Positions 1 to 5,221 of a stretch of DNA of 6,686 nucleotides are shown one piece after another (position 1 is the first letter of the stretch; the number at the start of each line of letters is the position of its first letter). The DNA comes from Desulfovibrio sp. UBA4079. GTDB lineage: Bacteria; Desulfobacterota; Desulfovibrionia; Desulfovibrionales; Desulfovibrionaceae. Both the position numbers and the translations under genes were made by a program. The stretch is taken from assembly GCA_002382645.1 (NCBI GenBank), contig DFYP01000002.1, forward strand, positions 1 through 6,686. Direction: 5' to 3'. A model generated the notes under the pieces. The model had not been told where the DNA came from. It worked only from the letters and a program-made list of their open reading frames with translations, and did no database searches.

Positions 1-175
1 GGCCATGCCCTTCGGCTGCATGCCCGGGACCATCGCCACGGCGCTCCTGCGCGAGGCCGCGGCAGCGCGCAACCTGCCCGTGCTGGCCCTGGCCTTTGAC
101 GGGGCGGTCCATCCGGCGTCGGATCTGGCCTTGGAAGCCTTCATGGAACAGTGCAGGGCCAGGTCAGGCCGTTGA
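1..175 (+). CDS. Acyl-CoA dehydratase activase / 2-hydroxyglutaryl-CoA dehydratase-type protein, C-terminal end (partial at left edge)
   Basis: Only the last 57 codons are present; the frame begins at base 2 and ends with TGA at 173-175. The visible peptide opens AMPFGCMPGTIATALLREAA and continues with a segment containing LPVLALAFDG and an ending LEAFMEQCRARSGR. The MPFGCMPGT cysteine segment, followed about 25 residues later by a small beta strand plus FDG and then LEAFM, is the typical C-terminus of the large (about 1,400-residue) BadF/BcrD-type activase proteins of anaerobes that carry a DUF2229/HgdB-like half. Such proteins are related to the ATP-driven activators and Fe-S components of 2-hydroxyacyl-CoA dehydratases, but the substrate of the large stand-alone type is generally unknown. 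The cysteine in GCMPG is a likely Fe-S ligand by family analogy. The gene converges on the metallophosphoesterase and ends upstream of the hairpin at 224-275. Family assignment is fairly secure; the function is not. Confidence 0.72.
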   Translation, partial: AMPFGCMPGTIATALLREAAAARNLPVLALAFDGAVHPASDLALEAFMEQCRARSGR

Positions 176-190
176 CATTTCGCTGCCCGC

Positions 191-311
191 AGGCCGTTCA
201 AAAAACGCGCGGGCAAGGCGCAAAAAAAACGCACGTCCGACGCGTATCGCCAATACGCGAGGATGTGCGTTTTTTGCAGCAACGCAGACGGCGCGGATTT
301 TTCAACGGCCT
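191..311. repeat. Outer arms of a nested inverted repeat at the convergent gene junction
   Basis: Bases 191-210 (aggccgttcaaaaaacgcgc) are nearly the reverse complement of 291-311, which reads gcgcggatttttcaacggcc followed by t. The outer eight bases AGGCCGTT pair perfectly and the A5/T5 tracts align, with a few mismatches and a one-base length difference. This pair encloses the terminator hairpin at 224-275, so nearly the whole space between the two convergent stop codons is built as one inverted repeat inside another. The right arm ends two bases short of the metallophosphoesterase stop codon. The T5 run in the right arm (+ strand) and the T6 run complementary to 199-205 (minus strand) could supply back-up termination. 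The function as an extended terminator is inferred. Confidence 0.6.
224..275. terminator. Bidirectional rho-independent terminator
   Basis: Left arm aaaaaacgcacgtcc (224-238) pairs with right arm ggatgtgcgtttttt (261-275) with one G-T wobble. A further perfect 7-bp inner stem, cgcgtat (241-247) with atacgcg (253-259), closes on a five-base loop; g239-a240 opposite a260 forms a small internal bulge. On the + strand the stem runs into six T; on the minus strand it runs into eight T (complement of 222-229). It lies between the stop of the activase fragment at 175 and the stop of the metallophosphoesterase at 313, so it serves both convergent transcripts, including the end of the mla operon. Confidence 0.9.
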
Positions 312-312
312 G

Positions 313-789
313 CTAATCCAGTTCCACGTCCACGAACGTGCAGTCCAAGGCCTGGCCCGGCTCGATGCGGACCAGGGCCAGGGAGCCCTCGCCCAGGGAC
401 CCGGGGTTGAGCAGGTGGAAGCCTGCGTGGGTGGAGAAGTGGCGCTGGTGGGTGTGGCCGAAGCAGACCAGCCCGGCGTGCGGGCCCAGGGCCTCGGCCG
501 CGCGGGCCCCCACGCCCGAGCGGTTGCCGAACCCGTGCATGGCCGCAACGGACAAATCGCCCAGGTCGAAGCGGACCACGGGCGAAAGCTCGGCGCCCAG
601 GTCCCAGTCGCAGTTGCCCAGGCAGGCGTGGAAGTTCGGGTGCTGGAGAAAGAAGGACCAGGTGGCCCGGCCGGTGATGTCCCCGCAGTGGAGCAGGGCG
701 TCGGCCCGGGCCAGGTGACGCGCGTAGACGGACTCCAGCCAGGGCGAAGGCGCGCCCAGGTGGGAGTCGGAGATCACCGCCAGAAGCAT
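313..789 (-). CDS. YfcE/MJ0936-type metallophosphoesterase
   Basis: A 158-residue calcineurin-like phosphoesterase of the small YfcE/MJ0936 type, which hydrolyse phosphodiesters in vitro with Mn2+ or similar metals. All metal-site motifs are present in order: SDSH (D8, H10), CGD (D37), GNCD (N59), H85 in AMHGFG, and GHTH (H112, H114). The length matches the family (about 155-185 residues), there is no signal peptide or membrane segment, and the protein should be cytosolic. The ATG is 10 bases after the mlaA stop and directly begins the first beta strand (MLLAVISDSH), so no other start is plausible. The ribosome site is poor (AAGGA about 14 bases upstream), suggesting translational coupling to mlaA. 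It is the last gene before the terminator at 224-275. The physiological substrate cannot be read from the sequence, and its link with phospholipid transport rests only on position. Confidence 0.88.
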   Translation of the reverse strand: MLLAVISDSHLGAPSPWLESVYARHLARADALLHCGDITGRATWSFFLQHPNFHACLGNCDWDLGAELSPVVRFDLGDLSVAAMHGFGNRSGVGARAAEALGPHAGLVCFGHTHQRHFSTHAGFHLLNPGSLGEGSLALVRIEPGQALDCTFVDVELD

Positions 790-799
790 GAAGTCCGGG

Positions 800-1606
800 C
801 TATTCCTTGACCTTCTGGGCCCGGTACCGGAGATAGGCGTCGCGCACGGCCGTGTACGGGTCGATGGCGCTCTCGGTGAGGGTCTCGTACTCGCCGATGC
901 GCAACGACAGGTTGTTCAGCTTCTCGTAGGCCGTGGCGCCCATGGACCAGTACCAGGGGTTCAGGTAGGTGGTGGGCCGCATGAAGTAGTCGCCGGCGTA
1001 GCCGAAGGAGTCGCGCACCGTGGACGGGCCGATGAGCGGCCAGACCAGGTAGGTGCCGTTGCCCATGCCCCAGACCCCGAAGGTCTGGCCCAGGTCCCGC
1101 TCGCCCGAGGGCGTGGGCTGGGTGGGCTTGAGGTCATAGGCGAAGCGGGACAGGCCGCCGAAGCCGAAGGCCGTGTTGCCGATGAACCGGGAGGTCTCCA
1201 CGCCCGCGGCCCGGAACTGGCCCTGGAGCAGGCAGTTCACGAAGCGCATGGGGAAGAGCAGGTTGTGGAAGAAGTTGTCCACCCAGGTGCGGGGCTTCTC
1301 GGGCAGCACGTAGCCGTAGCCCTGGGCCACAGGCTTGAACAGGTAGTAGTAGAACTTGTCGTTGAACTGGAACCAGAAGCGGTTCCACCCGGGAACGGAG
1401 TCCGGGGCGATGCCCTCGGTGCCCACGGTGGGCGCGCCCGTGGGGGTCTGGCCCCCGGCGTCCCAGAGTTCCGGGGCGTAGGTGTTGTCGATCTGGGCCA
1501 GCTGCTTGCCCAGCACGGGCTGGTCGTCGGCCGCCAGGCCGACGCCGCAGAAGAGCATGAAGGCGCCGATGGCGAGAAGGCACGCGCGCGCGATCGATCT
1601 GCCCAT
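800..1606 (-). CDS. mlaA: MlaA/VacJ-family outer-membrane phospholipid-removal protein
   Basis: A 268-residue MlaA (VacJ) homologue, the outer-membrane component that takes mislocalised phospholipids from the outer leaflet and hands them to MlaC. Family signatures: WNRFWFQFND (74-83), the PEKPRTWVDNFFHNLLFP region (102-119), VNCLLQGQ (123-130), RFIGNTAFGFGG (140-151), DLGQTFGVWGMGNGTYLVWP (171-190), IGPSTVRDSFG (192-202), and a DPYTAVRDAYLRYR tail (249-262). The N-terminus is a signal peptide, basic then hydrophobic at about 8-24, with a plausible signal peptidase I site after A25 or A26. In E. coli MlaA is a lipoprotein, but here the only suitable Cys (C20) follows MLF, a poor lipobox, so lipidation is doubtful. 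The start is supported by AGGAG (1617-1621), 10 bases before ATG and just behind the mlaC stop. The gap from mlaC is 17 bases. Confidence 0.94.
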   Translation of the reverse strand: MGRSIARACLLAIGAFMLFCGVGLAADDQPVLGKQLAQIDNTYAPELWDAGGQTPTGAPTVGTEGIAPDSVPGWNRFWFQFNDKFYYYLFKPVAQGYGYVLPEKPRTWVDNFFHNLLFPMRFVNCLLQGQFRAAGVETSRFIGNTAFGFGGLSRFAYDLKPTQPTPSGERDLGQTFGVWGMGNGTYLVWPLIGPSTVRDSFGYAGDYFMRPTTYLNPWYWSMGATAYEKLNNLSLRIGEYETLTESAIDPYTAVRDAYLRYRAQKVKE

Positions 1607-1616
1607 TTCCCTATCG

Positions 1617-1621
1617 CTCCT
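1617..1621 (-). promoter_or_regulatory. Ribosome binding site of mlaA
   Basis: On the minus strand AGGAG begins three bases after the mlaC TAG stop and lies 10 bases before the mlaA ATG at 1606. A second purine run, AGGGAA, abuts the ATG and is too close to serve. The arrangement suggests reinitiation by ribosomes leaving mlaC. Confidence 0.65.
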
Positions 1622-1623
1622 AC

Positions 1624-2319
1624 CTACTGTTTCGCCGCGGTCGGCTGCTGTTGCTTGGCCGCGTCGTTGAGCACTGCTTTGTCGTCGGCCACGGCCTTAC
1701 CCGCGGCGATGTCGGCCACCCGCTGCCGCACCTTGCCGATGAGGCTGTCGGGTGAACCGTTCTGCAACTCCTGCGCAAACTGGCTGCGGTAGATCTCCAT
1801 GATGGAGATGCCCTCGCCGATCACATCGTAGATGAGCCACCGGCCGTCCTTCTGGATGAGCCGGAAGTTCACCGCCAGGAGCTTGCCGTCATTGGCCGTC
1901 ACCTGGCTCTGGACAAAGGCCAGGTTTCCCTGGGCCATTTCCTTCTGGTAGTCGAACTTCTCGCCGTTGTACCCCTCGAACTTGCCGATGTAGGTCTTCT
2001 CCAGCAGCTCCTGGAAGGCCTCGGACAGGTCCTTCTGCTGCTGGGGCGAGAACTTCAACCAGGGGCGACCAACGGCCCGGGCGGTGAGCTCGGTGAAGTC
2101 GAAGTACTGCTTGATGACCGTGCGCAGCTGCTCCAACTGCTTGCCGCTGATGCTTTTCGCACCCTTATATTGAGGGTCTTGCAGCACAGCGATGACCTTG
2201 TCAACCCCTTCCTTGACCGTGGACAGGGGGGCGTCGGCCAGGGCCGGGGCCGCCAGGGCGCAGATCAGGAGCAGGGCCAAGGCCAGGATGGGGATCGAAC
2301 GTTTCATTGCGCTGGGCAT
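1624..2319 (-). CDS. mlaC: MlaC/Ttg2D-family periplasmic phospholipid carrier
   Basis: A 231-residue MlaC homologue (E. coli MlaC is 211), the soluble periplasmic protein that shuttles one phospholipid between MlaA and the MlaFED complex. A strong Sec signal peptide covers residues 1-28 (KR at 6-7, hydrophobic core 9-24, ALA cleavage site at 26-28). Family features include QYFDFTELTARAVGRPW (71-87), the LSEAFQELLEKTY helix (98-110), FEGYNGEKFDY (114-124), and GRWLIYDVIGEGISIM (159-174) followed by YRSQF (177-181). The tail after about 205 is Ala/Lys/Asp/Gln-rich and looks disordered. ATG at 2319 is chosen as the first ATG, with a weak GAGCGAGAA purine stretch upstream; the next ATG at 2307 would also give a complete signal peptide, and a TTG at 2343 is less likely because it puts a charged segment in front. 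It starts 35 bases after the mlaD stop. Confidence 0.92.
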   Translation of the reverse strand: MPSAMKRSIPILALALLLICALAAPALADAPLSTVKEGVDKVIAVLQDPQYKGAKSISGKQLEQLRTVIKQYFDFTELTARAVGRPWLKFSPQQQKDLSEAFQELLEKTYIGKFEGYNGEKFDYQKEMAQGNLAFVQSQVTANDGKLLAVNFRLIQKDGRWLIYDVIGEGISIMEIYRSQFAQELQNGSPDSLIGKVRQRVADIAAGKAVADDKAVLNDAAKQQQPTAAKQ

Positions 2320-2354
2320 ATGCGATTCTCGCTCAACTCGCAAGTGTCATTGCG

Positions 2355-2813
2355 TTATTTATTGACGCTGGGGGTGGCGAACTTGGACAGGAGATCCTCC
2401 AGATCCAGCGACGGATTGGTCTCAAAGATGGAGTCCCCGCTCTTGAGCGGCTGGCCCACGGCCCCGGCGGTGAGCCCGATGAACTTGTCGCCGATGAGCC
2501 CGCTGGTCTTGACCGAGGCCGTGGCGTCGTTGCGGATATCGATGTCCTTATAGACCTTCATGCTCACCTTGGCCAAGGGGATGTCCCCGGAAAGGTCCAG
2601 CTGGATGCCGTCCACGTAGCCCACGTCCACGCCGTACATCTGCACGGGCGAGTTGATCTTGAGGCCCGAGACGTTGGTGAACGAGGCCCGGAGCGTCATG
2701 TAGTTGTCCGTGAACAGGCCCAGGTTGCCGAGCTTGATGCTCATGTAGGCGATGCCGAGGAGGCCCACCAGCACGAAGATGCCCACCGAGGTTTCCTTGG
2801 AATACTTCTTCAT
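2355..2813 (-). CDS. mlaD: MlaD-family MCE-domain protein
   Basis: A 152-residue single-MCE-domain protein. MlaD forms a hexameric ring anchored in the inner membrane on the periplasmic face of MlaE and guides lipids between MlaC and the permease. The sequence shows a short cytosolic N-terminus (KKYSKE), one membrane helix (about 9-27), then the MCE domain at about 38-117 with FTNVSGLKINSPVQMYGVDV (45-64), VGYVDGI (64-70) and TSGLIGDKFIGL (103-114), the last containing the region that forms the central pore loop in E. coli MlaD. It is shorter than E. coli MlaD (183 residues), mainly at the C-terminus, where LDLEDLLSKF (137-145) gives a short predicted helix. The start has an ideal AAGGAG site (2819-2824) five bases upstream. 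The gene lies 19 bases after mlaF. Confidence 0.94.
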   Translation of the reverse strand: MKKYSKETSVGIFVLVGLLGIAYMSIKLGNLGLFTDNYMTLRASFTNVSGLKINSPVQMYGVDVGYVDGIQLDLSGDIPLAKVSMKVYKDIDIRNDATASVKTSGLIGDKFIGLTAGAVGQPLKSGDSIFETNPSLDLEDLLSKFATPSVNK

Positions 2814-2818
2814 GGCCT

Positions 2819-2824
2819 CTCCTT
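2819..2824 (-). promoter_or_regulatory. Ribosome binding site of mlaD
   Basis: AAGGAG on the minus strand, five bases before the mlaD ATG at 2813. It is the best Shine-Dalgarno match inside the mla genes, fitting with MlaD being needed in six copies per complex versus two each of MlaE and MlaF in the known E. coli structure. Confidence 0.75.
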
Positions 2825-2832
2825 CGCGGGCG

Positions 2833-3672
2833 TCAGCGGCCGCCGTCGCCCAGGTACTTGCTGCAGTCGATCTTCATGACCTTGGGGTCGAGCTTGGGCA
2901 GGGTCAGCATCTCGCCCACGCTCTCCTCGGCCCGGCGCTCCAGGAAGCGCCGCAGGTACGGGTCCGTGGTGGCCTCCAGTTCGGCCAGGCCGCCGTCGAA
3001 GATGACCCGGCCCTGGCCCAGGACCACCACGTGGTCCGCGATGCGCCGCATGCTGGCCAGGTCGTGGCTGACCACCACGAGGGTCATGTCGAAGCGGCGC
3101 TTGAGCTCCAGGAGCAGGTCGTCCAGGGCCGCGGAGTTCACCGGGTCCAGGCCCGAGGTGGGCTCGTCGCAGAACAAAATCTCCGGGTCCATGACCATGG
3201 CCCGGGCCAGGCCCGCGCGCTTGCGCATGCCGCCCGAGAGCTGGTTCGGGAAGTAGCCCAGGAAGTCGGCCAGGCCCACGAGCCCGGCCTTGGCCCGGAC
3301 GATCTCGGCGATGGCCTTTTCCTTGAGCCGGGTGTGCTCGCGCAGGGGCAGGGCGATGTTGTCGAAGAGTGTGAGCGACCCGAGCAGCGCGCCGTCCTGG
3401 AACAGGAGCCCCAGGCGCTGCTTGAGGCAGCGCAGGGCCTTGCGCGAGAGGTTGAAGATGTCGTGGCCGCCGATGGTCACCCGCCCGGCGATGGGCCGGT
3501 GCAGGCGCAGGATGTGCTTGAGCAGGGTGGACTTGCCCGAGCCCGAGCCGCCGAGGATCACGGTGATCCTGCCGCCGGGCAGGGTCACGTTCACGTCCGA
3601 GACCACGGCCTTTTCGCCGTAGCCCACGGTGAGGTCCTCCAGGCGGATGTCGTAGCGGCTCTTCGAGTCCAT
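2833..3672 (-). CDS. mlaF: MlaF-family ABC transporter ATPase
   Basis: A 279-residue ABC ATPase that powers lipid movement through MlaE. All catalytic motifs are intact: Walker A GGSGSGKST (41-49, K47), Q-loop Q92, ABC signature LSGGM (145-149), Walker B ILFCDE (165-170, catalytic E170), D-loop SGLD (173-176) and H-loop H203. The LSGGMRKRAGLARA form and the LFQ-G-ALLGSLT segment after the Q-loop are characteristic of the MlaF/Mkl subgroup. The chain continues about 35 residues past the core fold (from about 240), with ending MKIDCSKYLGDGGR; in E. coli MlaF the C-terminal tail reaches over to the partner subunit and helps bind MlaB. The ATG is only four bases after the mlaE stop and has just a weak TAGAG upstream, so translation is probably coupled to mlaE. 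Confidence 0.95.
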   Translation of the reverse strand: MDSKSRYDIRLEDLTVGYGEKAVVSDVNVTLPGGRITVILGGSGSGKSTLLKHILRLHRPIAGRVTIGGHDIFNLSRKALRCLKQRLGLLFQDGALLGSLTLFDNIALPLREHTRLKEKAIAEIVRAKAGLVGLADFLGYFPNQLSGGMRKRAGLARAMVMDPEILFCDEPTSGLDPVNSAALDDLLLELKRRFDMTLVVVSHDLASMRRIADHVVVLGQGRVIFDGGLAELEATTDPYLRRFLERRAEESVGEMLTLPKLDPKVMKIDCSKYLGDGGR

Positions 3673-3676
3673 GGCT

Positions 3677-4480
3677 CTAGTAGAGGATGGAGGTGAGCAC
3701 GTAGTCGGCCACCAGGATGAGCACGCAGGACATGACCACGGCCGTGGTGGTGGCCTGGCTCACGCCCTCGGGCCCCTTGTCCTCGCGCAAATGGGTGAAA
3801 TAGCCCTGGTAGCAGCAGACCGTGCAGACGATGACCGCGAAGACCAGGGACTTGATGTAGCCGCCGGACACGTCCTCCCAGTCCAGGGAGGAATCGATGC
3901 GGTAGAGGTAGGCGCCCGCATTGCCGCCCATGAGCGAGACGCCCGTGAGGTAGCCGCCGGCCATGCCGATGAGATCGAAGAGCGTGGTCAGCACCGGGAA
4001 GCTGATGAGGCAGGCCGCCAGCTTGGGGCTCACCAGGTAGCTCATGGGGTTGATGTCCATGATCTCCAGGGCGTCCACCTGCTCGGTGATGCGCATCACG
4101 CCGATCTCGGCGGTCATGGACGAGCCCGCCCGGCCCGTGACCATGAAGGCCGTGAGCACCGGGGCCAGCTCGCGCACCAGGGACAGGGCCACGGCCGCGC
4201 CGAGGAAGCCCTCGGAGCCGAACTTGGACAGGGCGTAGTAGGTCTGGAGCCCGATGACCATGCCGGTGAACAGCCCGATGAGCGCGATGACGCTGATGGA
4301 CTTGACCCCGATGAAGAAGATCTGGCGCACGGTCTTGGGGATCTGGCCGAAGGAGGAGAACATGAGCCGGAAGGAGTCCATGAAGAACAGGAACATGGCC
4401 CCCATCTCGGACACGAGACGGAGCGAGGCGCCGCCCAGAGCGGTCACCGGCGCGAGCATCCCCTTCTGGACCTGGGACAT
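3677..4480 (-). CDS. mlaE: MlaE-family phospholipid ABC transporter permease
   Basis: A 267-residue integral membrane permease of the MlaE family (E. coli MlaE is 260). The core signature is complete: LVRELAPVLTAFMVTGRAGS (101-120), MTAEIG (122-127) and MRITEQVDALE (129-139), the last being the cytosolic coupling segment that contacts MlaF. Hydrophobic segments lie at about 54-81, 94-115, 149-180, 210-228 and 247-266, with an N-terminal amphipathic region (20-45). The family tail GVSQATTTAVV (239-249) is present. ATG at 4480 is preferred: it has AGGGA (4489-4493) about nine bases upstream and gives the family length. A TTG at 4540 would add 20 unconserved residues and lies close to the proposed transcription start. 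No STAS domain is fused at the N-terminus. It is the first gene of the mla set. Confidence 0.95.
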   Translation of the reverse strand: MSQVQKGMLAPVTALGGASLRLVSEMGAMFLFFMDSFRLMFSSFGQIPKTVRQIFFIGVKSISVIALIGLFTGMVIGLQTYYALSKFGSEGFLGAAVALSLVRELAPVLTAFMVTGRAGSSMTAEIGVMRITEQVDALEIMDINPMSYLVSPKLAACLISFPVLTTLFDLIGMAGGYLTGVSLMGGNAGAYLYRIDSSLDWEDVSGGYIKSLVFAVIVCTVCCYQGYFTHLREDKGPEGVSQATTTAVVMSCVLILVADYVLTSILY

Positions 4481-4488
4481 GGAATGTT

Positions 4489-4493
4489 TCCCT
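4489..4493 (-). promoter_or_regulatory. Ribosome binding site of mlaE
   Basis: AGGGA on the minus strand with nine bases between AGGG and the ATG at 4480. A stronger GGGGAGG (4510-4516) lies 29 bases before the ATG, too far to serve it directly, so the modest AGGGA site decides the start. Confidence 0.5.
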
Positions 4494-4546
4494 GTGCTGA
4501 TGTTGCGGACCTCCCCTCTCCAGGCGGCCCGGCGAAACAATGCTCC

Positions 4547-4575
4547 AGCATACCTGAATCGAGGCGCGAGGGCAA
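4547..4575 (-). promoter_or_regulatory. Putative sigma70-type promoter of the mla operon
   Basis: On the minus strand TTGCCC (4570-4575; four of six to TTGACA) and TATGCT (4547-4552; four of six to TATAAT) are separated by exactly 17 bases. The element sits in the 114-base gap between the HD gene and mlaE, which is much wider than any other gap in this block. Initiation near 4540 would leave a leader of about 60 bases before mlaE. The match is moderate, and read-through from argJ remains possible. Confidence 0.4.
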
Positions 4576-4594
4576 GCCGATGGCTCCGGCTGCG

Positions 4595-5212
4595 CTATCC
4601 CTTGATCTTGCGGCCGCCGTTCTTGTTGGCCCACCACGAGGGGTCCGGACCCAGGTACCACCAGTCCGTGTGGTCGGTCTCCCGGATCATGGCCGCCAGT
4701 TCGCGGCCCGGCTCGGTGCGCAGGCGCTCCACAGCCGAGTCCATCCACTTGTCCGCGTACTTGTTGCCCAGGTCGGACTGCTCCTTCAAGTTCAGGATCA
4801 GGTCGATCTGGTCCGCGTCCTGGGCCAGCTTGGCCTCATGGGTCTCGGTGGCCTCCAGCTCGCTCCAGAGGCCCAGCACGTCCTCGGTCATGCCGGTGCC
4901 GGCCAGGGCGTCCTTGATGGCCCGGCTGCGCTCCGAGGTGTTGTACATGCGGTTCACGTAGTTGAAGTCGCCGATGCGGGTCTCGTGCATGTCGTGGAAC
5001 AGGCCCAGGAGCACGGCACGGCCCGGGTCGGCCCCGGCCATGCGGGCCAGCACGTAGCAGATGACCGCCGTGCGGAAGGAGTGCTCGGCCACGTTCTCGG
5101 AGCCCGTGCCCAGGAACTGGTAGCCCGTGCGCGGGGTCTTGCGCAGCATCCCGGCCTCGAACAGGAAGTCCGTGATGCGTTTCAATTTTCCGCGGTCGCG
5201 CAGGGAATCCAT
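4595..5212 (-). CDS. HD-domain phosphohydrolase, YfbR/HDDC2-like (possible 5'-nucleotidase)
   Basis: A 205-residue HD-superfamily protein. The YfbR/HDDC2 pattern is present: ENVAEHSFRTAV (39-50, H44), GLFHDMHETRIGDF (70-83, metal residues H73 and D74, E77 matching the conserved acidic residue), and AQDADQIDLIL (130-140, with D132 the expected last metal ligand). The length fits YfbR (199) and HDDC2 (204). YfbR removes phosphate from deoxynucleoside 5'-monophosphates; the same substrate here is inferred only from family membership. It has no signal peptide or membrane segment and should be cytosolic. The C-terminus is unusual, with several Trp residues (DWWYLG, SWWANK) and a basic end. The ATG lies seven bases after the argJ stop with AGGAG overlapping that stop, so the two are translationally coupled. 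Confidence 0.86.
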   Translation of the reverse strand: MDSLRDRGKLKRITDFLFEAGMLRKTPRTGYQFLGTGSENVAEHSFRTAVICYVLARMAGADPGRAVLLGLFHDMHETRIGDFNYVNRMYNTSERSRAIKDALAGTGMTEDVLGLWSELEATETHEAKLAQDADQIDLILNLKEQSDLGNKYADKWMDSAVERLRTEPGRELAAMIRETDHTDWWYLGPDPSWWANKNGGRKIKG

Positions 5213-5216
5213 GGCG

Positions 5217-5221
5217 CTCCT
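5217..5221 (-). promoter_or_regulatory. Ribosome binding site of the HD gene, overlapping the argJ stop
   Basis: The minus strand reads TAGGAGCGCCATG: the argJ stop codon TAG supplies the first bases of AGGAG, and the HD-gene ATG at 5212 follows after a short four-base spacer. Terminating argJ ribosomes would sit on this site, the usual picture of coupled translation. Confidence 0.7.

Noticed and set aside
151..810. A 219-codon open frame on the + strand over the terminator and the metallophosphoesterase.
   Set aside because: It runs through the terminator hairpin and antisense to a gene with intact metal-binding motifs.
788..1792. A 334-codon open frame on the + strand, opposite mlaA and the end of mlaC.
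   Set aside because: It shadows conserved MlaA codons, has low-complexity composition, and no domain or ribosome site is evident.
2320..2354. Five-codon mini-ORF (ATG at 2350, minus strand) between mlaD and mlaC as a leader peptide.
   Set aside because: It is too short to judge, has no ribosome site, and no regulatory codon run is present.
2752..3696. A 314-codon open frame on the + strand, opposite mlaF.
   Set aside because: It is fully antisense to a complete ABC ATPase, and its composition (Glu, Gln, Ala, His, Val) is typical of a shadow frame.
4575..4591. Possible terminator after the HD gene (agccg / cggct hairpin).
   Set aside because: The stem is only 5 bp with a seven-base loop and no U-tract follows on the minus strand; it also overlaps the proposed -35 box of mla.
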